NCBI GenBank assembly: GCA_014549065.1
Contig: JACDOX010000058.1
Coordinates: 1,903,671-1,967,670 of the forward strand
Direction of reading: 5' to 3'
Source: Cardinalis cardinalis
Lineage: Eukaryota; Chordata; Aves; Passeriformes; Cardinalidae
DNA length: 64,000 nt
Made by a program: the position numbers and the translations under genes. This document shows, piece by piece, positions 22,616 through 35,151 of this stretch (position 1 is the stretch's first letter; every line of letters starts with the position of its first letter). The notes under the pieces were generated by a model. That model was not told the DNA's origin. It searched no databases and saw only the letters and a list, made by a program, of their open reading frames with translations.

Positions 22616-25600
22616 TGTACAATTTTGCTGTTTGATGTGGTACAGCTAGTCTTCTTTCTCATAATATGCACATATGAAAATCACCAGAAATGTTGACGGA
22701 AACTTCCTAATATCATCAAAAGATTTTATCTGGCATATTTGTAGCCCTTTTTCTTCTTTCCCTGAGTGTCTGCTCAAAGCCATCATTTATTTCTTCAACA
22801 GACTTTGCAAGTGTCTCAATGTTTTAATATCTCTTTGTGCAAAACTTTTGCCCTTTTCTTTATGAATAGGTCATTAATGTTTACAAAAAGCTGGAAAAGG
22901 CTTCTTTTCAAGGGCCAGATCTGCCCACTTTTCATTTCTGAGGTGCAAAGCTGTGACTGGTCTATTGTGGAAAACAGCTTGCAAAGGCTTTGAAAATGCA
23001 AATGAAATAGAGTAAATCTGTGCCTTTTTTGTTGATAAGGGTAGAGGAACAATATAAATTTGGAATTTTAAAAATTAAATGGATTATTTGATAATTTTTA
23101 TGGCCAGGGCAGCTTCCAGGGGGAAATGGAGCCAAAGGAGAAATTTTAAAACATAATATAACTAAATCAAGGAAACAAAAAAGTTCCTTTTCAGTTACAC
23201 AGAAGCCTTGTTGAAAGAGAAATACTTGTGGGACATGAGGAATGAAAAAAGTCAGCATGCAACTGCCCAGGCTTGCCCAATTTGTAGCTCCCACCTCATG
23301 GCAATTGCTAAGAGTGTTGTAAAAGAGCTTCTTTGTCTCTGGAGAAAGTATTGCTTTCAAAGACAAGAAAAATCCACAAGCAACCTCTCACTTTGACACA
23401 CAGGTCATGACATTAAAAGAATAATGTGAAGAATCACAAACCACCGGTTTCAGTTAGAAAAGCAAATGGCTTGGTAGGAGGGAGGGAGAGATANTTATGT
23501 TATGATCTGCTAACTTTCTGTTTATATGTAGTTCTGTGTATATCTAGTTCCTTCCTAAAATAAAAACATCCCCAAAACAGGCACCTAGAAAAGTCCTTCA
23601 GAATGACCCAAAAGAGGTAAAATTCTTTAACTTTGTGTCATCAGTTTGCAAAGGGAGAGTCTGGGACAATATAACTTCTAAAAAGATGTGGGGTTATTTT
23701 GCCATCTCGTTGCAACACTTTGGTGCAGAAGGAGATGCCAGCAGGACGAGTCAGTGCCACACAGCCCAGACGCTGGAATGAGCAATTTCCTGGCAGACGC
23801 TCACTCAGGGAAGCNGGAGATGTGCACAGAGCCTGCCAGGGGAAGGGGCAGAGGCAGGAGGGCACCGTGCCAGCAGGACTGCCACACGGTCCCACCTCTG
23901 ACACGGGGAGAGCTGAGAGCTTTATGGATTTCATCATTTTGCCAGAATCAACTTTAGCAACCGGTTTTGCTTGAAACGCTGAGAAAATTGTGGTTCTGGC
24001 AAGACAAAAGAGTGCAGTATTTCCTTGTAGCAGAGCAAAGAGGTGGCAAGCTTACCATGATGGGCATTAACAAAACTTTCTGAGTTACATCCCTTCCCTC
24101 TGCTGACNCTGGAGATGGCAGCAATAACACCAGGGTTGTTTCCTCTATTCCCAGTTTACTANACTGCAATCAGAGAACACTGCTGAAAGAGATGATCAGC
24201 AGCAACTCCATCCTGAAAGAAGCTGGAGGAAGCAGAAGTCCTTCNTCCAGTAACTCCCTCTATGCAAACCAGAAGTGATTTTTTTTTTAAGGAAAGGGGG
24301 AACCTGGCTTTTTCAAAGTCCTTGAATATGTGAATTTCTCAGTTTGGCTTGTGAACTATGTCTGAGACTCACACTCATGAGTAAATGCACAGGTGTGGAT
24401 CTACAGTTATGGCTAAAATACACCCTTGGAGGCACTTCTCTCTGGAACTCNCCTATTACATGGGAACCCTGGCTCCAAGTGACTGTACCATAAACAAGAC
24501 ATGAAGATATCTTAGGAGTGATGAGCAACTGGGTATTTCCAGAGCAGAAACCCCAAATGCAGCAAAAGTTTGGTAAACTCTCAGTTTCTGTCAGGAAAAG
24601 CAGAAGGGGTGATGCTGACTAAAGAGGACNTGAGGAAACAGTTGAGAAGCAGCTGTTCTGAGATATTTTGGGAGCAGCAGTAGCATATGACATTGACATA
24701 ATGCAAAGATTTTCTTATTGTTGTTGTGGCTGTTACTAATATGATTTGTAGGAATTAAATTCACCTCCTGGCAGGTAGCCTGCAAAAAAAAAGGCTGTGA
24801 AACCACTTTGTCCTAGTCCGGACCCCTTTGAAAGAGGCAGTCAGAGAGCTCCATCCTGCAGAACAAACTCACCAAATNCAGTTAGAGCTCCAACAGCTGG
24901 CTTCAGCCAACAGATAATTCTCAGTCAGAGCTGATTTTCCAGCTGTGAATCTGAAGCACAAGAATAAAAAGAAGTGCCATTGTTCTTGGTACCCACTGTA
25001 AAATTAATTAAAAATGCCAACAAAGACTGTCACATTCTCCAGGCAATCAGCAGAAGACCTCTGGACATTTCAAATTTAATGTCAGGGGAAATTATTTGAT
25101 TGATCACCTATTAAATGGCCACCTAATTTGTATGGCTGCCTGGAATGGAAATTAGGTTCTCTGTTTCAGAAAATGATACAATAAAAGTTTGATAAGTAGA
25201 TATATTTGAAGATTATGGAATNCTCAGATCAATCTGAATCCAGATTTGATGCCAAACCAGATATCTGTGCATTCCTGGAAGTATCGTAGGAAAGGAAGTG
25301 AGGTGGAGTCAGGAAGCCATAGATTACTGATCTGATCTTTGCAGCAGGAAAGATCTTTCTGAAGTCAATAGGAAATGATATGACAAAATATCTGGAGAAT
25401 TTTTTGGGTATTTTTTTGGTTGGTTTGGGGGATCTTGTTTTTATTTTAAAGAAAAAGAGTAAGTGGGAAAGAAAAAAAGGAACTNGGTTACCATGGCTTC
25501 AGAAAAGGGAATGGCTGAAAAATTTGGTGTGAATTTTTGAGTGACAAGAAGGACTCAAAAGGGAAATTTTAAAATATTCTACTTGGCATCCTAAAAATAA

Positions 25601-26239
25601 TTCAAANCTCCCAGTAGAGTTACCTGGGAGTTCCAGCAGAAAAGAAAGCATGTAGTAAACACAGCATTATCTAAGTATACTATAAAACCCAGAACATTTT
25701 TGAGAGCAGAGAGAGATTTCCAGCCTTCAGTCAAGGAGACCAAACCTTGCTCACTGAAGCTGGAATTTGTGAAGTATCTTAGCCAGTACACAGGGTCTCT
25801 CATGCTGTGACAAGCAGGCAAAAGTAAAATATAAAATATTGCTATAAATTTNCATTGAATAAAAAAAGAAGCAGTCCCAGATTTCTTGCTAACCCATAGT
25901 AAAGGCCATCTCCCTTTCATAGTGACAGGAAAGCCAGATGGNATCACTCAGCTGTGTCCCACTTCTTCCTCATAGTAAATTAATAAATAGAAACACAATA
26001 ATGATTTTAGAGATTTAAAGAGACTTCCAGTTGGAAACTCTAAACACATCCAGCTAGAAGCTGATTTGTTTGTTAGTTTTATGAGTACAGCAGTATGGCC
26101 TGGCCATAGCATCAAGACCTGGTTTCTGTCCATGCTCATCTTTATGTTTGCTAATCACTGCCATTTTTCAGCATTTCTNGTTTCCCATTTGTATTGCAGT
26201 GTTAGGTTACTCCCTAAATCAGTCTGAAAACTACAGGAG
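22616..26239. other. Non-coding DNA; possible conserved block near 24985-25200
   Basis: Mostly AT-rich single-copy DNA. A GC-richer patch at 23740-23900 gives overlapping open frames without recognised domains. The block near 24985-25200 is low in repeats and carries TGATTGAT (25097-25104, a PBX/HOX-type word) and several TAAT cores, which is typical of developmental non-coding elements. A G/T-rich tract lies near 25400-25440. Confidence 0.4.
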
Positions 26240-26416
26240 ACAAACAGGATTCAGCTTCCCCAGGGATGTGGTGAAGTGCTCACCCCTTGAGTTTTTCAAG
26301 TTATGGGTGTGCAGGCTGCTACATAACCTCCTCTAGGCTTCTTTCTCACAACAGCTTGGACCAGATTGTCCTTCAAAATCCCTTCCAACCTGGGCTGTTG
26401 TATGATTCTATGACAG
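26240..26416 (+). mobile_element. CR1 LINE fragment, 3' end
   Basis: The terminal CR1 segment is recognisable. An ORF2 end ('ccccagggatgtggtgaag' near 26258) is followed by 'cttggaccagattgtcc', 'cccttccaacctggg' (26382-26396) and a terminal 'gtatgattctatgac' of the ATTCTRTG type at 26400-26414. The copy is strongly 5'-truncated and carries no coding capacity. Confidence 0.85.
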
Positions 26417-27589
26417 CAACCACTGGAAACTGAAAGTAGTATCTTGCAGAAAAGGCCTAAAAGGAGAATTTAAAAAAATGTTTATTCCTTCTGTCATGTA
26501 AGGAAAAATACCCAGTTTTGTTATGTTATCTCTGGTAGCTCGTGTATTTCATCCGTCTTCATCCAATGTTGCCGCACATTATTTATTGTTACCTGCTGGG
26601 AGTGTGTCTCCAGCACAGTTGTAGTCAGGGTTATAGGTGCCCTCAAAGCAAATTACCCAATAGTTCCCATTTTCTGTGCTTTGGTTCACAGTGGAGCAGT
26701 CCGGATGACCTGAACCCCTTTTGGATGAAACTGAATCCTATTCATCCTGTAAATGGGGTACAACTGAATCATATCAACCAGTGCAAAAGAAGGAAATCAA
26801 AGGGAGGTTGACACACCAGGCTGTGAGGCACAGCAGTTCAGCTGAAGCACAGAGTTAACTGCTGCTGCTTAGCCAAAGGGGCCGGCAACATCTGGCAAAG
26901 TGATGGGGCAGTAACCCTGACTCATCCAAAATCACTCCAGCACAATTCCCACAGTTTTCTTGTCAGCACCCATAATTCCCTTGTTCTTTGTAAATCAAAA
27001 TAAATGATCGATGTCAAACAGAAACAGAATATTGGAGTCTTTCAGCTGGCTAAAGAAGTGATGTTTGCTGGGGGGAGAGAGTCAGCATGATTTATCCTGC
27101 TCTTCGTATGTTCTCTTTAAAGTTGCACCACTGTATTAAATCCTGTTTTCTGAAAATGGAAAACAATGAGAAGAGACTTGCAAGAACACCACCAGCTTCC
27201 ATCTGTGAACAATTTGATACTTGCTTTCGGCAAATTTCTAAGCATTCCAGTTTTAAATAGACTTTGCACCAGTATTCCCTTTTGCCTGCTTGTCACTGCA
27301 GTNCTGCAGTGTTGAAATATTCACAGAACTGAGTACAAAATATCACAAATACACTTGGACTGAGAAGTGGGATTTTATGTGTGATTTTTATATGTGGTTA
27401 TGCCCACTGTTCTCCTGCTTATAAGCAGGTTGTTGGAAATACAAAACTCCAACAAAAAAAAACTGGCAAAACCGGGTGGTTTATTGTTTTGGCAACTCAA
27501 AGTCAGTAGTCAGAAAAGTTTTTCTTCATCTAAGTTACTCAAGGAAACATCAGTTGCTCTCAGCTGCAGTGGGGTTGACTCCAACTTTT
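26417..27589. other. Non-coding single-copy DNA, nothing identified
   Basis: An 89-codon open frame at 26542-26811 shows no domain I recognise and no flanking splice signals. The rest is AT-rich and featureless. Confidence 0.45.
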
Positions 27590-27655
27590 CTATCATGCAT
27601 TTTTTTTTCTATCATGCATTTTTTTTTCTATCATGGATTCAGTCTATCATGATAG
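27590..27655 (+). repeat. 19-bp tandem repeat ending in a palindrome
   Basis: The 19-base unit CTATCATGCATTTTTTTTT is present at 27590-27608 and 27609-27627. A partial third copy (CTATCATG, from 27628) leads into the perfect 12-base palindrome CTATCATGATAG at 27644-27655. The shared CTATCATG word suggests the palindrome arose from the repeat unit. Confidence 0.9.
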
Positions 27656-29843
27656 AAATAACAGTAAAAATGCTATCTTCACTTGCTTCTAACTTTCTCA
27701 TATACAAAGTTTATTACAATTTTATANATGATGTAAAGGTCCTTCTAATAGGCCAGTGAATCCAGTATGGATTTTGATATCAAACCTTTGGAAATCTTTC
27801 TTTGCAACAATAAAAGAAGACATAAATTTCTCTGTAGTTTTAAACAAAAATCAAGGGTGAGCAGTAACTCGGAACAGGAGCTAGAAGTTATTCAATACTC
27901 TTACATAAAGCATGTCCTTCAACCCTCTGCAACATATTTTCCTAGCTTGGACATGTCAAGCTCTTTCTGTCTTGTTTCATGAAAGATAAAAAGAAGTTAA
28001 ATGTATTGCAACAGCCAAATAATCAACTATTTCCAGTGCAGATATGGATTTTATCCAAAGAGAATACATTTCAGAAGCAAGGCTACATCAGCTGATGATA
28101 TTCAAACAACAATGAAGCAGCTAAGTCTGCCTCCAACTTGCTAACAAGGCTGTTCTGAGTTATGCTCTGTGCCTTAGCAACTGTCAGATAAATAATCTTG
28201 CTCCTTTGTAAGAAAATGAACAGGCTGGTTAACTTTAATCCCCTACCATCCAAATATATTTAAACAGAAGAGTGATTAGGATAAGAATACACTGCAATAT
28301 GAGTTGGAAAAGTGCTAAGGCTCCGGAAGCATGCACTATAAATCAAGCATTTAATGATTTCAATCAAAAACTTCAAGCAGCTGTCCCTGGGAAGCATTGG
28401 GAAAAGAGACNGTGCAATGAAGCCTGATGAAAATTAATTTAGTAGGCAAACATTTTTATATCACAGACTTTATGGAAATTATAAAAAATAAGGTGCTGAA
28501 TTGTATAATGTATTTTTATGTTCTTATGCTAAGAATGCTTTTTAGAAGCCCTACTTTTATTTAATGAGTAGAATGCAAACCCTGTTATCTTAGGCAAAAT
28601 TAATTTGGGATTTTTTTCTAAGTGGAGTGATTAAGTTATGCCTTTCTGTCATTGCCATAGATCTGTGGAAAAGGTCCTGACACCTGCAGGAGCCATGAGC
28701 CTACCCAGCACCCAGGGCTGCTCTGCAGAACAATCAGCCTGTTTTAGGCAAGGANGCAGCACTCCACTCAGCTGAGGAACCATCCCCTTAAAATTCNTCT
28801 TGAGTGCCACAGGAGCACAAGCAGTGTAAACCCATGGAGGCAGACAGATTCTCTCTCCTGCCATCCTGCAGCTCCCTCCATGTCCCAGCACAAACACTGA
28901 GCTAGCTGCATGAGGAAGACCAGAGGAATAATCCCTGTTATAAACTCACCATTTATTTGCCAGTTTAATGTTAACCTGGGCCAGCTTCTTGTAGGGCTGA
29001 GGCAGGAACAGGACAAGGCAATTGGGGCTGGTAGAGCAGCATGGCTGAGTTACAGNGAATTAAAGTGCTCATGACACTACAGCCTTAGTCTGGAAAGTAG
29101 AANTCATTTGGAACTGATTTCTAGATCTCTGCATGTAGAGTGGTATTATGCACTCAATACCCCAAAAACCCCAGAAAAAAGCAGCAAACAGTGAGTAAGC
29201 ACATACTTTCCCACCAGATCTTGGAGGGCTGGTGCTGGTAAGAGGAATCTCTTGCCAACCTGAGTTCATACAGGGCAGTGATCGGCCATACATGAAATGG
29301 ATTTCAGATCATAGCGCAGTCTGGGCAGGGCAGGGGGGTGCACCACCAAAATCCATCCTGAGGCTAAAGTTAGCTTCTCTAGGCCTCTCCACTAGGATTG
29401 ATAAACCAGCTAAAACTCCTTAAAATTCTCTTAAAAATGTACCATATTGAGAAAAACAAAACCCCAAAAAGCAAAACCCACATATTAGAAAGCAGGTACA
29501 TTACATGTTTCTGTGTTTACTGCACATCAGACATTCTCAAACCCACAACAGTTTCACCAGACAAGAATTATCTGATAATGCACTTTATTTTACTTGGAGA
29601 ATTAGGATTTAGAAGTTGGTTAATTTAATCACTAAAAGATATATGATGATAAAGTTCCTGATACTTTGTGGTTTAACAGCAAATAAGTTTACTTTTCTGT
29701 ATGTTTTCTTATAATGGCAGATATTCTGAAGCTTACACTTGTATTTGTGATCAGGATAAGTGTTGTCTTGCATCCACTAAAAAGAGAGGAAAGAAAATGA
29801 AAAAGGAGTGATTGGTTGAAAAGGATGTGGTTATGCTCATCTG
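27656..29843. other. Non-coding DNA; possible conserved block at 28195-28480
   Basis: AT-rich single-copy DNA. The part at 28195-28480 has a complex, low-repeat composition with TTTAATCCCC (bicoid/OTX-type core TAATCCC at 28236-28242), a CCGG, and several TTAAT and ATCAA words; it looks like a conserved element. The stretch 28650-29400 is GC-richer with short overlapping frames only. Confidence 0.4.
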
Positions 29844-30253
29844 NNNNNNNNNNNNNNNNNNNNNNNNNNNNNNNNNNNNNNNNNNNNNNNNNNNNNNNNN
29901 NNNNNNNNNNNNNNNNNNNNNNNNNNNNNNNNNNNNNNNNNNNNNNNNNNNNNNNNNNNNNNNNNNNNNNNNNNNNNNNNNNNNNNNNNNNNNNNNNNNN
30001 NNNNNNNNNNNNNNNNNNNNNNNNNNNNNNNNNNNNNNNNNNNNNNNNNNNNNNNNNNNNNNNNNNNNNNNNNNNNNNNNNNNNNNNNNNNNNNNNNNNN
30101 NNNNNNNNNNNNNNNNNNNNNNNNNNNNNNNNNNNNNNNNNNNNNNNNNNNNNNNNNNNNNNNNNNNNNNNNNNNNNNNNNNNNNNNNNNNNNNNNNNNN
30201 NNNNNNNNNNNNNNNNNNNNNNNNNNNNNNNNNNNNNNNNNNNNNNNNNNNNN
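29844..30253. other. Assembly gap (410 N)
   Basis: A run of 410 N bases. It abuts a pure AAAGG repeat on its right side, so the missing sequence probably includes more of that repeat, which short reads cannot span. The stated gap length may be an estimate. Open frames reported across it are meaningless. Confidence 0.98.
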
Positions 30254-30348
30254 AGGAAAGGAAAGGAAAGGAAAGGAAAGGAAAGGAAAGGAAAGGAAAG
30301 GAAAGGAAAGGAAAGGAAAGGAAAGGAAAGGAAAGGAAAGGAAAGGAA
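30254..30348 (+). repeat. (AAAGG)n pentanucleotide microsatellite, at least 19 units
   Basis: Ninety-five bases of perfect GGAAA/AAAGG repeat directly right of the assembly gap. The true length is unknown because the left edge is lost in the gap. The strand is pure polypurine, a type that can form triplex (H-) DNA and is often lost in sequencing. Confidence 0.97.
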
Positions 30349-33300
30349 CTTTAAAGAAGAGGTAAATAGCCCAGTCTGCACATGGATAAGATATTAGTAT
30401 AGCTATTTTTACTCTGCCTTTACAAAGAGCTTCCTACATAACAAAATTTGTTGTATTTGAAACACGTAGAGGTGTTATTCTATTATACTTCTGTTCGTAC
30501 TCAGAATGGGAAAAATAGGACCTGGGTTCATGCACCTGCAACCTTCACTGACTCCTGGAGCTCAGAGGTGTAGGTAAATGCTGACTTCTACACTGAGAAA
30601 ATAAGTGCTGTAGGCAGTGATTGAGACTGTAGTTAGAAAGTTCCTGTCTTATGTGAAAATAGTCCTGCATCACTTTAAACAAAATTCTTAAGGACTGTAT
30701 GTGAATTCATCCTTGGGTGATTGTATCCTCTTACAGACTTATATATAAAGTCAAGTAATTTCCTTTTTATTAGTTCATTTTAAGTGTTCCGCTCAATATT
30801 TTTTTTGCTGTGAATGCTAAAAGCTTTGTAGTTGTGCAAGCAAGAACCATCAAGAATGAGAGGAAAGTGATGAAAGATCCAAAGCCAAGAGAAAACAAAA
30901 CCTACAACTTAGGAACCTTTGTTCCAATTGAGTCTTCTTGTTTTTCCTCCAAAGCTATAGAGAAGCACAAAGATTATAGCTTCCATAATTTATGTAATAA
31001 AACTGAATGTTATATCCTGAATGTTATAGAACAATAGCAGAATCTAATATGTTCAAAAGAATTTAGAGGTTAAATTACAGTCAATAAAGCTCCCTAAGAT
31101 GTCTGTAACACCAACAGAAAATATTTTACTGACTCATTATTCACAAAAGCATGTATTCTACATTTGTGTGACTCATAGTCATGCTATCAGAGATTCAAGG
31201 CCAAAGTTCTAAAACAAAAGTGCATTTTGCTGGTTTTTTGTTTATCTGATATGAACATTTCAAAAATATTTAAAGAAAAAGCAGAAGGTNAAAGGAATTA
31301 CTGAACTGCAGACACTAGTATCCCTGTGTTTGCCTGGATACACATTGTCAAAGAGCAACATAAATCAAGCGGAAGTAACGGCAGCATTGTTAACATTGCC
31401 TTACAAGATTCTACATTTTGATTACGACACTGTCAAGCTTAAACCTTTAGTTAATTTAAATTTTCTATGACACTAATCCAGTGAAGCCCAGGTTGAGCAG
31501 TTTTAAGAAAATTTCAGCCAAGAAAAGTGGNTTTTTTTTCTGAGCTGGAGGCTGAGGATACAGATACACTATCTGCAGTCTTTAGATGAGTTTCTGTACA
31601 TCAGCTGCAGCTTCATGGCTGGGTGAAGCCAAAGCATTTCACTTCTCTTTTTTGGGAGTTAAGCAATCCAGCACACTTAAACCCCACTGCTCTGTAAACA
31701 CATAATATTGCTGAACACAGCAAATTGTGGCAACTCAGGCAAGACCTCTTCCAGTAACGAGAAATTTGAGGTAACTGTGATATTTTGCAATAGCGAAGAT
31801 ATCTGTGAAAAGGCAGGAATTTTTCTCCATGCCTGCTGGGGACAGATTCAAAGTTGTGGACTAAAATAATGCAATGGACGTTTAGGTTAAATGCTAGAAA
31901 AATATTTTCAATAGTAGGGATAGTGAGGCCTGGAGCAGGTTCTTTTGGAAGCATGGAATCTCATTTACTGGAGGATTGTAGGAAGGGATTACACAAACAT
32001 TTCCCATGAGTGATTCAGGACTGGCTGCCTCTGCCTGGAGGAGGGTTATGAACTACAAGATCAACCAAAGTCTGTTCCAGTCCTGCTTTCCAATTCCATA
32101 CCAATCTTGATAGCACTTTCTGCTGAATTTGGTAAAAGTACTTCTGTCTCTCTCCTGAGACTGAAATTGACTTTTTGATAGAACCTTGTGCTTCTTGACA
32201 CCAATGAAATAGCTACTGGGCACCTTTTCCCCTCTTGGTAATATTTCAATTACACAGGTTTCTTAAACCTTGAACAGTGAACTCCTGACAGAGCTTAAGG
32301 TTATAAAAAAAAGAGCACTCACAAAAATCTCATTAGAAAAGTCATACAAGCCAAGGACATGTTTAGCTANTGGCCTCATAAATGGTTCACCTGAAAGAAT
32401 ACTGGGTTCTTCAAAGATTTCATAGGTTTGATTTTTTCTGTGATGATATAATTTTAATTGCTCAGATTCTCAATGTGTTAGTTGGGATAAATTGTTTGCA
32501 TATATCAGGGAGATGAACACCTTCTAAAGCACTCTGCCTTACACAGTGGCATGATGCAGACTGATCCAAAGACACCATTTCAAAACAATTTTTCTCAATT
32601 AAATCAGAAGTGCAAAGACACTGAGNTACCTGCTCTGCCTTGGAACTTGTTTGGTAAGAATTTGTACTTCAGAGCATGGAACAAAATGCTCTCCCTAGAT
32701 ATTCTGCTGCGAATATTGAGGTGATCGCTGCTAACAGGAGCAAGTGAGGTCTCACAAGGGTGACAAGAGTGCCAGAGTTGCCAGCCAGTTTCAGAGAAGA
32801 GTCCACTGTACTAGGAACCCACTCAGGAAAAAAATAATCTCTAAGGGAAAATAATGTTTCAGATCTTAAGGACTAAGAATTGTTCACATTATAGCCAGCT
32901 CACATCAAACCCTTTAAAAACAGAGTAATTCTAAGAAATGTCCAGACATTTAGGGCAAATGCTCAGAATTTAGAACATTTCTAGAATTGCACAAAGTTTC
33001 ATACAAGTGAAGATATCCTCTGATTCTTNAGTCTCCACTTCTTGAGCAGATCAGGAATTAGCTTCCTTTCCTCTCCCAGGATCTACAAGAGCANTCTTAC
33101 TTTCCCTCAAAGTATCAATAATCCTATTTTAATGATAGAAGGCTAGAGGACAGGAAGAGGAAGAGATCATAACCACATTTCATGTGGCAAATCTGTGGCA
33201 CACCAAGGAACAGATGTAGGGTAGGGTTAAAGTGATAACATTTTTCAAGAATAAAATCACTTTCTAAATTATTTTCTCTGGGTTTTTTTTCTTTCTTTAA

Positions 33301-33870
33301 ATGCTNAGTTCTTTCCAAACTGCTATGCTTCATTTCCAGTTACAATTATTGACTAAAACTATAAGCAATTAGCAACAACACTCATTGCCTGGATTTTATT
33401 TCACCTGAAGGGACAGTCATGTGAGATGCAGTACATGCACCTACAGGGAGAGCTAATTCCTGAGAATTCTCCTGTGAGAACTTGAATATCTAATTACACA
33501 GAAATGATGAAAGATTAATCATCTTGAGCAGGGTCCCACAGGTAATCTGCAGCAGAGTGAGGAATCCATTAAAGACCCACTGGATTCCCACCCAGTGCTC
33601 TCATCACCAGCCCATTGCTCCCTCCATGTTTACCTTCTGCTAAGCAAAGCCATGGATCACATGGACTGACAATACATTTTTGGCTGCTCGAGATGTTGCA
33701 ACACAATTCAAATTTATGCTATGCAATCTTACCTGGAAGTATTGAGAGTCAGTCTTCATTTCTGAGCAATATCCACAGGAGGCTTGAAGAGGGAGCAAAG
33801 TCTCTGTGTGATCTGTGCAGGTACAAAACAGCCTGGCACAATTTGGACTTCAAAAAACCTTAGTCTTTAT
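30349..33870. other. Non-coding DNA; possible conserved block near 31325-31480
   Basis: AT-rich single-copy DNA. Around 31325-31480 there is an unusually complex AT-rich stretch that retains three CpGs (GCGGAAGTAACGGC near 31370, ATTACGAC near 31420) in an otherwise CpG-poor region, suggesting constraint. No transposon is recognised. Confidence 0.4.
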
Positions 33871-33918
33871 GGGGAAAAAAAAAAGGAAAAAAAAGAAGGA
33901 AAAAAAAAAGAGAGAGGA
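33871..33918 (+). repeat. Polypurine tract (GA-rich)
   Basis: Forty-eight consecutive purines, mostly A with GG and GAGAG interruptions. It is simple low-complexity sequence. Confidence 0.9.
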
Positions 33919-34623
33919 CAGTAAGTTTTACTGAGCAGTTATTTACCTACTTTTAGAAGGTGTGTTCAATCAGCTGTCTACAAAATCTGCCTGGCCACCC
34001 AAATTTGGTATCTTGAAGGGCTCAAAGGCAGATCTAAAACCATCATAACACAGAAGGAAGAGCACAGTGATATACTGCCAATGAAACTGGAGGGAAGAAT
34101 TGCATTGCACCCNCTTTTGAAGCTCCTCTAAGAGCTGTGCAAGGTGGTGCAAGGAATAAAGCTAAACTGCCACATNAATACAAGCAAAGGGAATTGCGGT
34201 GGAGTAGTGAGGATTCANGTTGCGACACAAACTGTCAGTGGGAGACAGATTTTTCTTATTCTGCAGATTGTCTGTAAGATTTTGGGACAGAGGCTGTTAA
34301 AAATGTAGCAGCTTGCAGATCTCAATACCTGTGGTGTAAGGCTTATTTATTAAGAAATCTGAAATAGAGGGAAATTTGTGAAATTGCCTTTCTGCATTCT
34401 GTGACTGTTAAGGTAAGACTGGGCCTCTTTCTGTTTTTAGTGTTTTCATGAAATCTCATTGAAGGGAAAAAGGAAAAATACCTCAAGAATGAGTTCCAAA
34501 ACTCTGGCCAGTTCTGATTCAGTTCTTTCCTTTCATTTTTTGGCCTGGATATATCCCCAAGCCCAAGTGTTATGATATGAACAGAAATGCTACAGTTCTT
34601 GTACTTGGCATTTTCAATAGATT
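33919..34623. other. Non-coding single-copy DNA, nothing identified
   Basis: Short overlapping minus-strand frames containing several N bases lie at 33970-34228. I see no recognisable feature. Confidence 0.45.
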
Positions 34624-34688
34624 ACCCAAAAAAAAAAACCCCGGAAAAAACAAACAACAACCAAATAAACAAACAAAAAGCCAAAGAA
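34624..34688 (+). repeat. A/C-rich low-complexity tract
   Basis: A runs interspersed with CCCC, CAAACAACAACC and AATAAACAAACA. It is the same compositional type as the tract at 6361-6494 and lies just left of the LTR. Confidence 0.85.
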
Positions 34689-34718
34689 TTATTAATTTAA
34701 CTGAAGATTCAAGTTATC

Positions 34719-35144
34719 TGTCACCATCATATTTTCTGGAAAAATTCCCTTGCCCAGGATTCTTCTCCTGGGAAGCTGAAAGCTGAGAAGCCTCCGAGAA
34801 AAAGGAAAACAATATTATCTCATTTGCTTCTCTTGTGTTTTGCTGCTTGGAATGTGTTTGAAAGTTGTTTATCCAACAGGTGATTGTTTCATTGGTTTCT
34901 GGTGTGAATGTTTTCACTCATTGGCCAATCAGGGCCAAGCTGTGTTTGGGCTCTGGAAAGAAACATGAGTTTTCATTAGTATCTTTCTAGCCTTCTGCCT
35001 GTATCCTTTCTGTATTCTTTAGTATAGTTTAGTTTAGTATTCTTTAATATAGTCTAGTATCATAAAATAATAAATTAGCCTTCTAAGAATGTGGAGTCAG
35101 ATTCATCATTTCCTTCTTTCATCTGNGAACCCCACAAATACAAG
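34719..35144 (+). mobile_element. Solo LTR of a passerine endogenous retrovirus (ERVL-like)
   Basis: I recognise this as a songbird endogenous-retrovirus long terminal repeat. It starts with TGTCAC (34719) and has U3-type promoter elements, including the palindromic double CCAAT box ATTGGCCAAT at 34920-34929. It then has the T/A-rich 'tagtttagtttagtattc' stretch near 35025-35045, an AATAAA polyadenylation signal at 35069-35074, and the characteristic 'ttagccttctaagaatgtgg' segment after it. The 3' end near 'cacaaataca' is close to 35142. The direct repeat AGTTATC lies on both sides (34712-34718 and 35145-35151), consistent with target-site duplication; the exact duplication length and end base are uncertain. 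No gag, pol or env follows, so it is a solo LTR left by recombination. The ERVL assignment is from memory and less certain than the LTR call. Confidence 0.85.
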
Positions 35145-35151
35145 AGTTATC

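Noticed and set aside
29689..30397. Open frames of 180-230 codons
   Set aside because: Most of their length is the run of N; the rest is the AAAGG microsatellite.
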